From Actinophytocola oryzae (GTDB taxonomy: Bacteria > Actinomycetota > Actinomycetes > Mycobacteriales > Pseudonocardiaceae): DNA of 64,000 nt. The DNA is taken from assembly GCF_004364325.1 (NCBI RefSeq), contig NZ_SOCP01000021.1:146025-210024 (forward strand), read 5' to 3'. Every line of letters starts with the position of its first letter. Position 1 is the first letter of the stretch. Below the pieces are notes generated by a model. That model was not told the origin of the DNA. It made no database searches and was given only the letters and a program-made list of their open reading frames with translations. Both the position numbers and the translations under genes were made by a program. Positions 18,792 through 27,317 of the stretch are shown here, one piece after another.

Positions 18792-18808
18792 TGGAGAGGG
18801 AGTCCCCG

Positions 18809-19480
18809 ATGCCCAACCACGTGGCCTACCGGGAAACCATCGAGAGCGTGACGGCCCTCGTGGCCGACCACGGCCTGTCCGAGGACCTGCTGGTGCCCTC
18901 GTGCCCCGGCTGGACGGTCCGCGACCTCGTGGGGCACCTGGTGGGCATCTGCTCGTTCGCGGTCGGCATGCGCTCGGCGTGGGCCGAGGCGGAGCAGTCC
19001 TCCGCGGACATGGACCTCGCGGGCCTGCTCGCGGAGTGGACCAGGATGGGGGAGCAGGCGGCGCGTGTCCTGGAGGCAGGCGGTGACCGGCGCGGCAGCC
19101 TGATGGTGATGGACGCCTTCACCCACGAGCTGGACCTGCGTTACGCCGCCGGTGCCCCGCTGCCGAGCGACCACCCGGCGTTCACGCGGGCGTTCGAGGT
19201 GGTGCTGAACGGGTTCTCCGCCGAGGTCGTCGCGCACGGCCTGCCCGCCGTGCTCGTCGAGGTCGACGGCAGGGAGTGGCAGGCGGGCGACGGTGAGCCG
19301 GTGGCGACGCTGTCGGGGGACCGGTACGACATCTACCGCTCGCTCGCGGGCAGGCGCACCCACGAACAGATCACGAGACTGGGCTGGAGCCGGGATTCAC
19401 ACCGCTGGCTGCCGGCATTCACGTGGGGCCCGTTCAGCCCGCCCGTGCACGCCGTGGAAAACGTGGTGGCGGTCTCCTGA
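18809..19480 (+). CDS. Maleylpyruvate-isomerase-like (TIGR03083) DinB-fold protein
   Basis: A 223-residue protein with the N-terminal WTVRDLVGHLVGI motif and the later DAFTHELDLR motif of mycothiol-dependent maleylpyruvate isomerase-type proteins, whose DinB fold binds a metal through His residues. Members use mycothiol as a thiol cofactor or act as transferases in metabolite clusters. ATG 18809 is chosen because GGAGAGGGAG precedes it; ATG 18791 overlapping the SDR stop is the alternative. It closes the four-gene unit and is followed by a palindromic repeat. Confidence 0.8.
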   Translation: MPNHVAYRETIESVTALVADHGLSEDLLVPSCPGWTVRDLVGHLVGICSFAVGMRSAWAEAEQSSADMDLAGLLAEWTRMGEQAARVLEAGGDRRGSLMVMDAFTHELDLRYAAGAPLPSDHPAFTRAFEVVLNGFSAEVVAHGLPAVLVEVDGREWQAGDGEPVATLSGDRYDIYRSLAGRRTHEQITRLGWSRDSHRWLPAFTWGPFSPPVHAVENVVAVS

Positions 19481-19507
19481 ACGCCCCGGGTCGGCGCCGG
19501 CAAATGC

Positions 19508-19555
19508 ACTGAAGGCGTCCTTCGTAACGCCCAGCGCAACGAAGGCGTCCTTCAG
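19508..19555. repeat. Dispersed palindromic element, copy 2
   Basis: ACTGAAGGCGTCCTTCGTAACGC and an imperfect complement ending CGTCCTTCAGT lie between two convergent genes. It is less perfect than copies at 9363 and 52351 but clearly the same family. Confidence 0.8.
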
Positions 19556-19579
19556 TACAGGTGGCGGGGCGGCGGCGGG

Positions 19580-19891
19580 TCAGAAGCGGCCGGGTGCGTT
19601 CTTCCGGGGGCCGATGTACACGATGCCGTACGAGTCGAAACTGTGCACCCGCATCTTGATGGCCATGCCGTTCTCGAGCACGACTAGGAACTCACTCAAT
19701 TCCTGCTCGTCCTCGATGACGTGATGGGTGTGCAGCAGCGACCGCTCGGCCATCGCGAAGAGGGCCGCGTACACCGCGTCCTTCTCCCGCCGCGAGGCGT
19801 CCGCCGACCAGCTCGCCAGCACGTCATGCCCGGTGTCCAGGCGAACGCGAGGGTGGTTGAGCCGGCCTGCCGGCTCGAGGGGGCGGTTCAT
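19580..19891 (-). CDS. Small protein of unknown function, paralogue A
   Basis: A 103-residue soluble protein I cannot assign with confidence. It is clearly paralogous to the gene at 21613-21939: both share an (R/E)(L/S)(D/E)(T/S)G(H/F)DVL segment, KxAVYxALFAM, and a C-terminal half with MKIRV, a DS/DA-(Y/F) pair and I-GP. The ATG at 19891 follows GGAGGCGAC. It is transcribed away from a TetR gene, with a palindromic operator between them that is repeated before the paralogue. The predicted alternation of strands and helices suggests a compact alpha/beta domain. A sensor or immunity role is possible, but this is a guess. Confidence 0.75.
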   Translation of the reverse strand: MNRPLEPAGRLNHPRVRLDTGHDVLASWSADASRREKDAVYAALFAMAERSLLHTHHVIEDEQELSEFLVVLENGMAIKMRVHSFDSYGIVYIGPRKNAPGRF

Positions 19892-19937
19892 GTCGCCTCC
19901 GTCCCGCGCAACCTGGGAGCCCTGGTGGGGCCGTTGC

Positions 19938-19975
19938 ATAACACCGTTGCGCTACCTTAAAGCTAGCGCCGTTAT
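19938..19975. promoter_or_regulatory. Probable TetR operator, site 1
   Basis: ATAACACCG and CGCCGTTAT form an imperfect inverted repeat in the 98-base gap between the divergent small-protein and TetR genes. The same layout (ATAAC, TGCGCTAC-like centre, CGCCGTTAT) recurs at 21963-21998. Confidence 0.75.
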
Positions 19976-19989
19976 GTAACAATGTCAAG

Positions 19990-20643
19990 GTGCCGAGAAA
20001 AGCAGATCCGAACGTTCGGACCACACTCATCGACATCGCCGCGCGGCTGCTTGCCGAGGAAGGCCCGAAAGCGATGTCGACGCGCCGGATAGCGGCCGAG
20101 GCGGAGACCTCGACAATGGCGGTGTACACCCATTTCGGGAGCATGAGCGGGTTGGTCCGCGAAATCGTCTACGAGGGCTTCTCGCGCCTGCAGAACAATT
20201 TCAGCATGGTGAAGGAGACCGACGACCCGGTGGCGGACCTGTGCGTGCACGGACGGGCCTACCGGGGCAACGCGCTCGCGAACTCGTACCTGTACTCGGC
20301 GATGTTCGGCGGCGAGGCGCTGGCGGGGTTCGAGCTGACCGAGGAGGACCGCCAGCACGGCAGGTACGTCCTCGCCAGCATCGTCAACTGCGTGAACCGG
20401 TGTGTGGACACCGGCCGGTTCCGCCAGGCGGACGTCGGCATGGTCGCGCACCACATGTGGTTCGCGATGCACGGCCTGGTCAACCTCGAGCTGGGTCGCT
20501 ACCTCATCGAGCCGTGGGGCGCGAAGGAGTGTTTCGAGACGCAGCTCGTCACGCTGGTGGTCGGCGCGGGGGACGACCTCGAGACCGCCACCGAGTCGGT
20601 GGCGGTCTCCGGCGAGCGGTACGCCGTCGAGCTGGAGGCGTGA
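19990..20643 (+). CDS. TetR family transcriptional regulator
   Basis: A 217-residue regulator with an N-terminal TetR helix-turn-helix (IDIAARLLAEEG, then STRRIAAEAETSTMAVYTHFGS) and a C-terminal helical ligand domain with two close Cys residues (NCVNRC) around residue 137. The GTG start sits 15 bases from the operator arm, so autoregulation is likely. A second copy of the same palindrome in front of the small-protein gene at 21939 suggests that it controls both paralogous small genes. The ligand is unknown. Confidence 0.93.
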   Translation: MPRKADPNVRTTLIDIAARLLAEEGPKAMSTRRIAAEAETSTMAVYTHFGSMSGLVREIVYEGFSRLQNNFSMVKETDDPVADLCVHGRAYRGNALANSYLYSAMFGGEALAGFELTEEDRQHGRYVLASIVNCVNRCVDTGRFRQADVGMVAHHMWFAMHGLVNLELGRYLIEPWGAKECFETQLVTLVVGAGDDLETATESVAVSGERYAVELEA

Positions 20644-20655
20644 CCGCGCCCCGGG

Positions 20656-21486
20656 TCAGCTGGCGATGGCGTTGCCGCGCTGCCAGGCGTTGACCATGAA
20701 CCTCGGGTCGTCGACCATCGCGTCGCCCGCCAGGATCGCCCGGTGCAGCTCGCGCAGCCGCGGCGACGGGTCGACGCCGAGGTGGTCGCGGATGGTCGCC
20801 CACATCTCGTGGTAGACCTCCAGCGCCTGGCCCGGCCTGCCCGACCGGTACAGCGCGAGCATGAACTGCGCGCGGAAGTTCTCCATGTACGGGTGCTGCG
20901 CGCACAGCGCGGCCAGGTCGCCGAGCACCTGGTGGTGCCGCCCGAGGTAGAGGTCCATGTCGATGCGCAGCGTGAGATCCGCGAGCCGGCACTCGGCCAG
21001 CCGCATCGACTCGATCTCCAGCTGCGGTCCGACGGACACGTCGTCGAGCACCGGCCCGCGCCACAGTGCGAGGGCCTCGGTCAGCAGCTGCCCGGCCCGT
21101 TCGTGGTCGCCCGCGCCGCTCGCGGCCCGGCCCGCGGCGGCGAGCCGCGTGTAGCGGATCACGTCGACGGAGTCGGGGTCCAGCCGCAGCACGTAACCGG
21201 CGTTCCTGGTGACCAGGATGTCGCGGACCAGGTCGTCCTCACTGGAGGGCAGCGCTTCCCTGATGTGGTTGCGCAGGCTCAGCACATGGGTCTGCAGTGT
21301 GCTGGTCGCACTGCGCGGCGCGTGGTTGCCCCACAGCTCCTCCTTGAGCGACGAACTCGTCACGAGCTTGCCGACGTTCATGGCGAGCACGGCCAGCAGA
21401 TGTCGGGGCTTGCTCGCGTTCGGTACGACGGAGGTACCGTCTATCGACACCTCCAGCGCACCGAGCACATTTATTTCAGCTCGCAT
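20656..21486 (-). CDS. SARP family pathway activator 1
   Basis: A 276-residue Streptomyces antibiotic regulatory protein: an OmpR-like winged-helix DNA-binding domain at about 1-95 (VLGALEVSIDG through THVLSLRNHIREAL) and a bacterial transcriptional activation domain at about 100-250. SARPs bind direct heptamer repeats near the -35 region of biosynthetic promoters. It is similar throughout to SARP 2 at 28330 and probably arose by duplication. Unlike SARP 2 no TTA codon was found. It converges on the TetR gene with 12 bases between stops. Confidence 0.95.
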   Translation of the reverse strand: MRAEINVLGALEVSIDGTSVVPNASKPRHLLAVLAMNVGKLVTSSSLKEELWGNHAPRSATSTLQTHVLSLRNHIREALPSSEDDLVRDILVTRNAGYVLRLDPDSVDVIRYTRLAAAGRAASGAGDHERAGQLLTEALALWRGPVLDDVSVGPQLEIESMRLAECRLADLTLRIDMDLYLGRHHQVLGDLAALCAQHPYMENFRAQFMLALYRSGRPGQALEVYHEMWATIRDHLGVDPSPRLRELHRAILAGDAMVDDPRFMVNAWQRGNAIAS

Positions 21487-21612
21487 TTGGTCAGCTCATT
21501 TCGCCGGACCCACACATATGTCTCTGTACGAAGAGTACGGGTGTGAGCCGTGTACGAAATCTCCTGGAATGCGGCTGGTCGGTGAAAGCAACCGGGAAGT
21601 AGCTGTAGTAGG

Positions 21613-21939
21613 CTACGTGGCCTGCCACCGGCCCGTGTGCAGATCGGTCATGTGGCCGCAGGGGCCGATCGCGACGATGTCGAACGCGTCGACGCACTTG
21701 ACGCGGATCTTCATCACGAGGTCGTCCTTGACGATGACGAACACCTCGTTGGCGCGCTGGAAGTCGTCGATGACGCGGTAGGTCCGGAACATCGAACCGT
21801 CCTGCATCGCGAAGAGCGCCTTGTAGACGGCATTGCGCTTCGACTGGCTCGCGGTCGGCGACCAGTCCTCGAGTACGTCGAAGCCGGACTCCATGCGGTA
21901 GCGGGGAGTGGTGTTGTCGACACGCGATTCGTTCGTCAT
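21613..21939 (-). CDS. Small protein of unknown function, paralogue B
   Basis: A 108-residue homologue of the product of 19580-19891, sharing the DVL-W-S start of the domain, NAVYKALFAM and VMKIRV. The N-terminus differs and the C-terminus ends in a short His-containing tail. The ATG at 21939 is chosen because the upstream extension would cover the operator at 21963-21998. Shared operator sequence means both copies probably respond to the TetR at 19990 although a SARP gene lies between. I do not recognise the function. Confidence 0.75.
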   Translation of the reverse strand: MTNESRVDNTTPRYRMESGFDVLEDWSPTASQSKRNAVYKALFAMQDGSMFRTYRVIDDFQRANEVFVIVKDDLVMKIRVKCVDAFDIVAIGPCGHMTDLHTGRWQAT

Positions 21940-21962
21940 GACCGGACCAATCTCATCAGTAC

Positions 21963-21998
21963 ATAACGCTGTTGTGCTACAAAACATATCGCCGTTAT
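21963..21998. promoter_or_regulatory. Probable TetR operator, site 2
   Basis: ATAACGCTG and CGCCGTTAT form the same imperfect palindrome as site 1 at 19938-19975, with GTTGYGCTAC conserved in the left centre. It lies 24 bases upstream of the ATG of paralogue B. Confidence 0.75.
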
Positions 21999-22072
21999 AA
22001 ATCGAAGTCAAGGCGATGCGGGGGCGCCGGCGCGGGTAGAGCACGTTGGAAGAAGTGGCGGGCAAAAGAGAA

Positions 22073-22099
22073 CGGCCCCGTCCGGTGTGGACGGGGCCG
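22073..22099 (-). terminator. Hairpin terminator after the AraC-type gene
   Basis: CGGCCCCGTCC and GGACGGGGCCG pair perfectly over a five-base loop. The reverse-strand copy is followed by TTCTCTTTTG. Confidence 0.8.
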
Positions 22100-22116
22100 C
22101 GGGCGCGGGTTGTTGG

Positions 22117-22908
22117 TCAGGCTCCCGACAGGGTGGATTCGTCAACCCTGCCGGGAACCCATGTCCGTGTCGCGGCTGCGGCGAGTACGCGCTCGTCCAG
22201 CTGGGCGAGCAGTGCGGGCGGGTCGAAGATGCGCGGCGACCGCAGCCACATGTCGAAACCGCGACCCGCCGCGCCGTTCGGTGCGATCTCGACCGGGCCG
22301 AACGCGGCGACGCACATCGGGCCGGCCTCGTCGTCGTGGCCCGTCTCCACCGCGTGCGCGAGCACGTGCCAGCTGCCCGTCGGGACGTCGCCGATCTCGA
22401 ACGGCCCGATGCCCTCCCTCGTGACGTGGCCGACCGGCGCACCCTGCGCGATCCGGCCGGGGAACAGGCCGATGACGACCCGCCCCGGCTGGTGGCCAGG
22501 GGTCGACCAGACGTGGCCGCTCACCACGCCGGGGCGCTCGACGGCGTCCGGCACCGGCGTGGTGAGCGGGGGAACGAGACCGTCGTACTGGCGGTACTCG
22601 CTCGGGGAGACCCCGACGCTGAAACGGAACCTCGAGCTGAACGTGCCGATGCTGTTGTAGCCGACGACGTGGCTGATGTCGGCGACGGGCATCGAGGTGG
22701 TCAGCAGCAACCGCTTGGCCTCCTGGAGGCGCAGTGCGGACAGGAAGCGACCGGGCGAGATGCCGGTCACCCGAAGGAAGATCCGCGAGAAGTGGAACTT
22801 GCTGAACATGGCCGCACGCGCCATGTCGTCCATCGTGATCTGTTCGCCGAGATTCTCGCGCATCGCGCGAATGACGCGTTCGACCGCTGCCTCGATAGCA
22901 TCGTCCAT
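22117..22908 (-). CDS. AraC family regulator with C-terminal effector-type domain
   Basis: A 263-residue protein with two AraC helix-turn-helix motifs at the N-terminus (ITMDDMARAAMFSKFHFSRIF and PVADISHVVGYNSIGTFSSRF), followed by about 140 residues that look like a small-molecule-binding domain of the GyrI type. This N-terminal placement of the DNA-binding part is as in SoxS/Rob-like regulators. ATG 22908 is chosen because the residues before it lack family character. It is divergent from the 23117 operon through a 208-base gap and may control it. Confidence 0.9.
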   Translation of the reverse strand: MDDAIEAAVERVIRAMRENLGEQITMDDMARAAMFSKFHFSRIFLRVTGISPGRFLSALRLQEAKRLLLTTSMPVADISHVVGYNSIGTFSSRFRFSVGVSPSEYRQYDGLVPPLTTPVPDAVERPGVVSGHVWSTPGHQPGRVVIGLFPGRIAQGAPVGHVTREGIGPFEIGDVPTGSWHVLAHAVETGHDDEAGPMCVAAFGPVEIAPNGAAGRGFDMWLRSPRIFDPPALLAQLDERVLAAAATRTWVPGRVDESTLSGA

Positions 22909-23116
22909 TGTGTGGCACCACTTACGTAAGGGATTGGCAAAAGTGCGGGTCGAGATAAAGGTAGGTTTCCGGTTAATCCTTGACAACGGTGCTCCGTGCG
23001 TGCTCGATTTCCTCACCACCTGTGCGGCAGCTACGGGTCAGTAGCGGTCCAGGTCGAATCAATTAGGCGTCGTTCGTGCAGGTGGACGGCACTGCGGAAA
23101 GAAAGCAACGCAGAAG

Positions 23117-23767
23117 ATGCCGAGCCTGTCCGATTCTGTGAACAATTGGCTGTCGAAACATTCGACCGGCCACATTGGCGATGTGCTTGGAGGTCCCGTG
23201 GCGGCGACCCCGGATTTGTTGGACGACGTCCAGACGATGACGCTCGAGGCGTACGCGGACACGATCGTCCCCGGTGTGAAACGATTCCCGGACGATCACG
23301 CGATCGCGGGCGTGTGTGACGACCCCGGCTCGGTCGAGGCAGGCGTCCTGGAGCTGCTGGCCGACCCGGCGACCGGTGTCACCGCGGGGCTCGTGCCGCT
23401 GTCCGGGATGCTGAACCAGCACGCGGCCGCCTACGCGGAGCGCGTCGGACTGTCACTGGACGCCGGGCTGCCCGCGTTCGTCGCCCTCGACTACACCCAC
23501 CGCACCGCGCTGGTCGCCGAGCTGGTCGCGTGGGGCAACCCGGAACGGGACGGCTGGGTGCTGCTCGCGCAGTTCTCCAACATGGCCTTCGACATCGCGC
23601 CGCACCGGCACACGGTGGAGGCGCTCGAGGAAGGTCACCCCGGGCTGGTCGCACTCGGCATGACGAAGCCGGACGACGACGGGCTCTGGCGTTACCCCGA
23701 CTTCGGCTACGGCCGGGAACTGGCCAAGCGTCACCCGAACACGACTGAATCCGGGAGCCCCGAGTGA
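23117..23767 (+). CDS. Small partner of GMC oxidoreductase (subunit-3-like, unverified)
   Basis: A 216-residue protein without a signal peptide. LEAYADTIVPGVKRFPDD near residue 50 resembles the start of the gluconate 2-dehydrogenase subunit 3 pattern, and the gene overlaps the GMC flavoprotein gene by four bases, the usual arrangement for such subunits. I believe related proteins are listed as a domain of unknown function in actinomycetes, but could not check. The likely role is to assist folding, export or electron transfer of the flavoprotein. The C-terminal third is rich in His and aromatic residues. Confidence 0.7.
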   Translation: MPSLSDSVNNWLSKHSTGHIGDVLGGPVAATPDLLDDVQTMTLEAYADTIVPGVKRFPDDHAIAGVCDDPGSVEAGVLELLADPATGVTAGLVPLSGMLNQHAAAYAERVGLSLDAGLPAFVALDYTHRTALVAELVAWGNPERDGWVLLAQFSNMAFDIAPHRHTVEALEEGHPGLVALGMTKPDDDGLWRYPDFGYGRELAKRHPNTTESGSPE

Positions 23768-25395
23768 CCGCGACGGAGAAGACCGACGTCCTCGTCGTCG
23801 GCAGCGGGTTCGGCGGCTCCATCGCCGCATACCACCTCGCGGCGGGTGGCGCGAAGGTCACGGTCCTCGAGCGCGGACCCTGGTTGTCCGGCAACGACTT
23901 CCAACACGACTACCTCCTGGGTTCCTCGTACACGAGGGTTTTCGACTTCGTCGCGGGCGACGGCATGAGCGTGCTCGGCGGGAACTGCGTCGGCGGCGGC
24001 TCGGTGGTCTACTTCGCCGCGCTGCCCCGCGCGCCCCGGTACGTCTTCGAGCGGCGCGGTTCGATCGGCCGCCGGATGTGGCCCGCCGCACTGTCCAGGC
24101 AGACCCTCGACCCGTGGTACGACCGGGTTTCCGAGGCGATCCCGGTCACCCAGCAGGACTGGTCGGATGTCACCTACGCGGGCGGCCTGTGGGGCGCCAT
24201 CTGCGACCACAGTGGACACACCGCGAACCCGGTGCCGGTCGGTGTGGACAACAAACGCTGCGTCAACTGCAACTGGATGATGGCCGGCTGCCGCTTCGAC
24301 GCGAAGAAGTCACTGCTGACCAACTACCTGCCGGCAGCCCTGGCGCACGACGTCGAGATCCGCGACCTGCACGAGGTGCAGAAGCTGTCCCGCACCGACG
24401 ACGGCGGCTACCGCGTGCACTACAACAACATCGACGAGGTCGACTACCGGGTCACCACCGGCTCCGGCGTCATCGACGCCAAGATCGTCATCCTCGCCGC
24501 GGGCGCCGGTGCGACACCGCCGATCCTGCAGCGGTCCGAGGAGTCCCTCGGCGCCATGCCGCACGCGGTCGGCCGGTACTTCTCCGGCAACGGCGAGCGG
24601 CTCAACAACGCGGTCATCAACGAGGAGCGCGTCGCCGAGGTGCTCGGTCTTCGTCGCCCCAACGGGAAGGTCTACGAGGCCAACGCGATCGGCAAGGGGC
24701 CGGTCGTCGCGTGCTGGGACTACGTCGACGCCGCACTGCCCGAGTACTCCCGCTTCTCCATGGAGCAGCTGTACTTCCCGCCCGGTCTCGGCACGATCCT
24801 CGCGCAGGCGCCGGAGTCGGCCGGCCCGCGCTGGTTCGGCAGGGAGAAGAAGGAGATCCTCAAGCAGTGGAAGTCGTGGCTCACGATCTTCCTGATGACC
24901 GAGGACGACAACGAGGGCGTGTTCGGCCCGCCGCCGCCCACCGGCAACTCCTACCGCATCTCCCAGCAGATGCTGGCCAAGGGCCCGCTCCGCTACGACC
25001 CGACACCCAACACGCTGCGTGGCTGGGCCGAGGCGGACGCGCGCACCAAGGAGATCCTGGAGAAGGACGGCCTGGCAACGGTCATGCCGTGGACCAACGA
25101 CGTCGTCGGCGCCTACACTGTCCACCCCCTCTCCTCGTGCCGGATCGGTGACGACCCGGCGACCTCCGCCCTGGACGACCGCCACGAACTGCGCGGGCAC
25201 CCGGGAATCTTCGTGACCGACGGTTCGGCCGTCCCCTGTGGGCTCACCGTCAACCCCGCGCTCACCATCGCCGCGCTCGCCGAACGGGCGATCCCCGGCA
25301 TCGTCGCCGCGGCACGGGAACGCGGAGTCGAGGTCACCTACGGGGCGCCACTGCCGACACCGGTGACGGCGAGTGTCGCGAAACCCGCCGCCTGA
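23764..25395 (+). CDS. GMC family FAD-dependent oxidoreductase (cholesterol-oxidase-like)
   Basis: A 543-residue flavoprotein with the FAD-binding VLVVGSGFGGSIAAYHLA at the N-terminus, a GGNCVGGGS flavin loop, a Cys-rich insert (CVNCNWMMAGCRF) and the C-terminal GMC signature (HPLSSCRIG, GIFVTDGSAVP, NPALTIAALAERA). The family oxidises alcohols to ketones or aldehydes, passing electrons to oxygen or another acceptor. The GTG start overlaps the stop of the small partner gene. No signal peptide is seen, so it probably acts in the cytoplasm unless exported with the partner. The E9 oxidoreductases of enediyne clusters are reported to be of comparable type; this comparison is from memory. Confidence 0.92.
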   Translation: MTATEKTDVLVVGSGFGGSIAAYHLAAGGAKVTVLERGPWLSGNDFQHDYLLGSSYTRVFDFVAGDGMSVLGGNCVGGGSVVYFAALPRAPRYVFERRGSIGRRMWPAALSRQTLDPWYDRVSEAIPVTQQDWSDVTYAGGLWGAICDHSGHTANPVPVGVDNKRCVNCNWMMAGCRFDAKKSLLTNYLPAALAHDVEIRDLHEVQKLSRTDDGGYRVHYNNIDEVDYRVTTGSGVIDAKIVILAAGAGATPPILQRSEESLGAMPHAVGRYFSGNGERLNNAVINEERVAEVLGLRRPNGKVYEANAIGKGPVVACWDYVDAALPEYSRFSMEQLYFPPGLGTILAQAPESAGPRWFGREKKEILKQWKSWLTIFLMTEDDNEGVFGPPPPTGNSYRISQQMLAKGPLRYDPTPNTLRGWAEADARTKEILEKDGLATVMPWTNDVVGAYTVHPLSSCRIGDDPATSALDDRHELRGHPGIFVTDGSAVPCGLTVNPALTIAALAERAIPGIVAAARERGVEVTYGAPLPTPVTASVAKPAA

Positions 25396-25473
25396 TGGGG
25401 CATTGACACCTGTCCTGAGTGTGCGACTCTGGATCGGACTTGGTCATTTGCCGAATGTGCCGGAGGACTGGGG

Positions 25474-26022
25474 ATGTCTTCACTGGAAATGCCGGGGTTG
25501 GATGTCGCGGGACGTGTGCGTGCCAGGGATATCCAGATGGCCGGGGTCGCCGACGTGCGGCGCCGGGTGCTGATGATCTCCGGTGCTGTCGACGTGACCG
25601 AGTACGACGTCTCGGTGGCGATCAACCTGCCGGAACCGGGCCGGTGGCAGATCATCAAGTCCGAGACCAACCTGACCGACCAGATCTGGGTGGCCATGCA
25701 GGTCACCACCGACGAGGACACGCACTTCGTCGACGGCGGCGAGGCGATGGTCATGTCCCGCCAGTTCAGCAGGACGTTCCTGACCCCGGACCAGCGCAGG
25801 CTCACCTTCTTCGACGGTGAGGTGCGCCCCGGCGAGGCGGTGCTGAAGGTCTTCGAGATCGAGACCGAGAGCAGGCGGCCCGCGTACGCGCATGCCAGGT
25901 ACAGCCCGGTCTCCTCCGAAAGCGCCGAGCAGTCCGAGGACGCGTTGCAGCGGCTGGTCACCGACGGCATGCCGCAGCGGCCTGCCATCGAGGTGATCGT
26001 GCCGGTCACGGTCATCGGGTGA
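25474..26022 (+). CDS. Unknown 182-residue protein
   Basis: I do not recognise this protein. It is soluble and rich in predicted beta strands (RRRVLMISGAVDVTEYDVSVAINL; QIWVAMQVTTDEDTHFV), with no signal peptide, Cys pairs or known catalytic motif. The ATG at 25474 has GAGGACTGGGG upstream. Its last four bases overlap the GTG of the FAD monooxygenase-like gene, so the two should be made in fixed ratio. It could be a cyclase-like, dirigent-like or chaperone partner of that flavoenzyme; none of these is supported beyond context. Confidence 0.75.
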   Translation: MSSLEMPGLDVAGRVRARDIQMAGVADVRRRVLMISGAVDVTEYDVSVAINLPEPGRWQIIKSETNLTDQIWVAMQVTTDEDTHFVDGGEAMVMSRQFSRTFLTPDQRRLTFFDGEVRPGEAVLKVFEIETESRRPAYAHARYSPVSSESAEQSEDALQRLVTDGMPQRPAIEVIVPVTVIG

Positions 26023-27317
26023 CCCGGTTCGTCCCACATCCCCGCCTCCTCGCCTCTCCCCGCCACCGGGATTGGCCCGCCTGTCCGCAGCCGGACGTCC
26101 CGGCGCGCCCCGTCGTGCCGCCCGCGAGTGCCGACGTCGTGATCGTCGGCGCGGGGCCCGCGGGGCTCGCGGTGGCGGCGGCGCTGTGGCACCTGGGGGT
26201 CCACGACGTCGTGGTGCTGGACCGGACCGGTGCGCCGGTCGGCCGTTTCCTCGACCGAGTGGACCGGTTGGACCAGCGGGTGTTGCGCTCGCCGTACGAG
26301 CACCACCCCGGCGTGGAGGGCTACCGCGACTGCGAGCTGCGGGACTTCGCACGGCTGCACTGGTCGCTGCTCACCCCCGTGGAGCGCCGCGAGATCAGGA
26401 TGTCCCAGGCGGGGCACCGGTCCGTGGTGCCGGTCGACGTCTTCGCGGCCTACTGCCTGCACACCGCGGTGATCCACCGGGTCACCGAACGGCTCTGGCC
26501 GGGCGAGGTCACGTCGGTCGAGCCGGCGGGCGACCGGGTCACGGTGGCGGGCAACGGTTTCCGCGTCGACGCCGGCCAGGTCGTGCTGTGCCTCGGTGAG
26601 GAACGCCGGGACGCGCCGCCTGCCTGGCTCGCGGGCGACCGGCCCGCCGAGGTCGGCTACTGGGACGAGCCGGTACCGGAGGACACCGGGCGCCAGGTGG
26701 TCGTCGGCGCCGGGCTGACCGCCGCGCACCTCGTCCACGGCGCACTCGACCGGGGTGCCCGGGTGGACTGGGTGCTGCGGGCCGACAGCGAGCGGTACCA
26801 GTGCTCGGACGTCAACGCGTCGTTCTTCCGCGCGGAGGGCCGGTCCCGGTTCGACAGCAGGCGGGCGCCCGTGCCGTGGGCCGATCGGCTCGCGTTGATG
26901 TCCCGCGAGCGCAGGGCTTCGGTGATGTTCGAGTTCCAGCCGCTGTTCCGGGCGACCGAGGCGGACGGCAGGCTGACCGTGCACCGCGCGAGCGAGGTCC
27001 GGGCGGTGCACGACAAGGGGGTCGAGCTGGCCGACGGCATGCTCGTGACGGGCGACCACACCGTGTTCGCGCTCGGCACGGTGCCCCAGATCGGCACCGG
27101 GCTGCTGCCCGACGACGTGGTCGGCGCCCGTGACGGCTGGCCGGACCTCGACGAGCGCACCCTCGCCTACCGCCGCGCGCCCCGGGTGTTCGCCGCGGGC
27201 GCGGCCGCGTGCATGGTGCTCGGCCCCGCGGCACGCAACATCGACGGGCACCGGGTGGCCACCGCGCGGATCGCCGCGACCATCGCGGCCACCGTGGGGG
27301 CGGCCGGTCATGACTGA
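26019..27317 (+). CDS. FAD/NAD(P)-dependent monooxygenase-like oxidoreductase
   Basis: A 432-residue flavoprotein. GAGPAG at 44-49 is the FAD-binding loop and VVVGAGLTAAHL in the middle is a second dinucleotide-binding loop for NADPH. A late VFALGTVPQIGTG segment matches the ATG-like motif of N-hydroxylating and Baeyer-Villiger flavoenzymes. The architecture resembles lysine/ornithine N-hydroxylases and other class B enzymes. The gene is translationally coupled on both sides, to the unknown 182-residue protein and to the unknown 157-residue protein. The substrate may be an amine or ketone on the metabolite; not proven. Confidence 0.85.
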   Translation: MTRFVPHPRLLASPRHRDWPACPQPDVPARPVVPPASADVVIVGAGPAGLAVAAALWHLGVHDVVVLDRTGAPVGRFLDRVDRLDQRVLRSPYEHHPGVEGYRDCELRDFARLHWSLLTPVERREIRMSQAGHRSVVPVDVFAAYCLHTAVIHRVTERLWPGEVTSVEPAGDRVTVAGNGFRVDAGQVVLCLGEERRDAPPAWLAGDRPAEVGYWDEPVPEDTGRQVVVGAGLTAAHLVHGALDRGARVDWVLRADSERYQCSDVNASFFRAEGRSRFDSRRAPVPWADRLALMSRERRASVMFEFQPLFRATEADGRLTVHRASEVRAVHDKGVELADGMLVTGDHTVFALGTVPQIGTGLLPDDVVGARDGWPDLDERTLAYRRAPRVFAAGAAACMVLGPAARNIDGHRVATARIAATIAATVGAAGHD

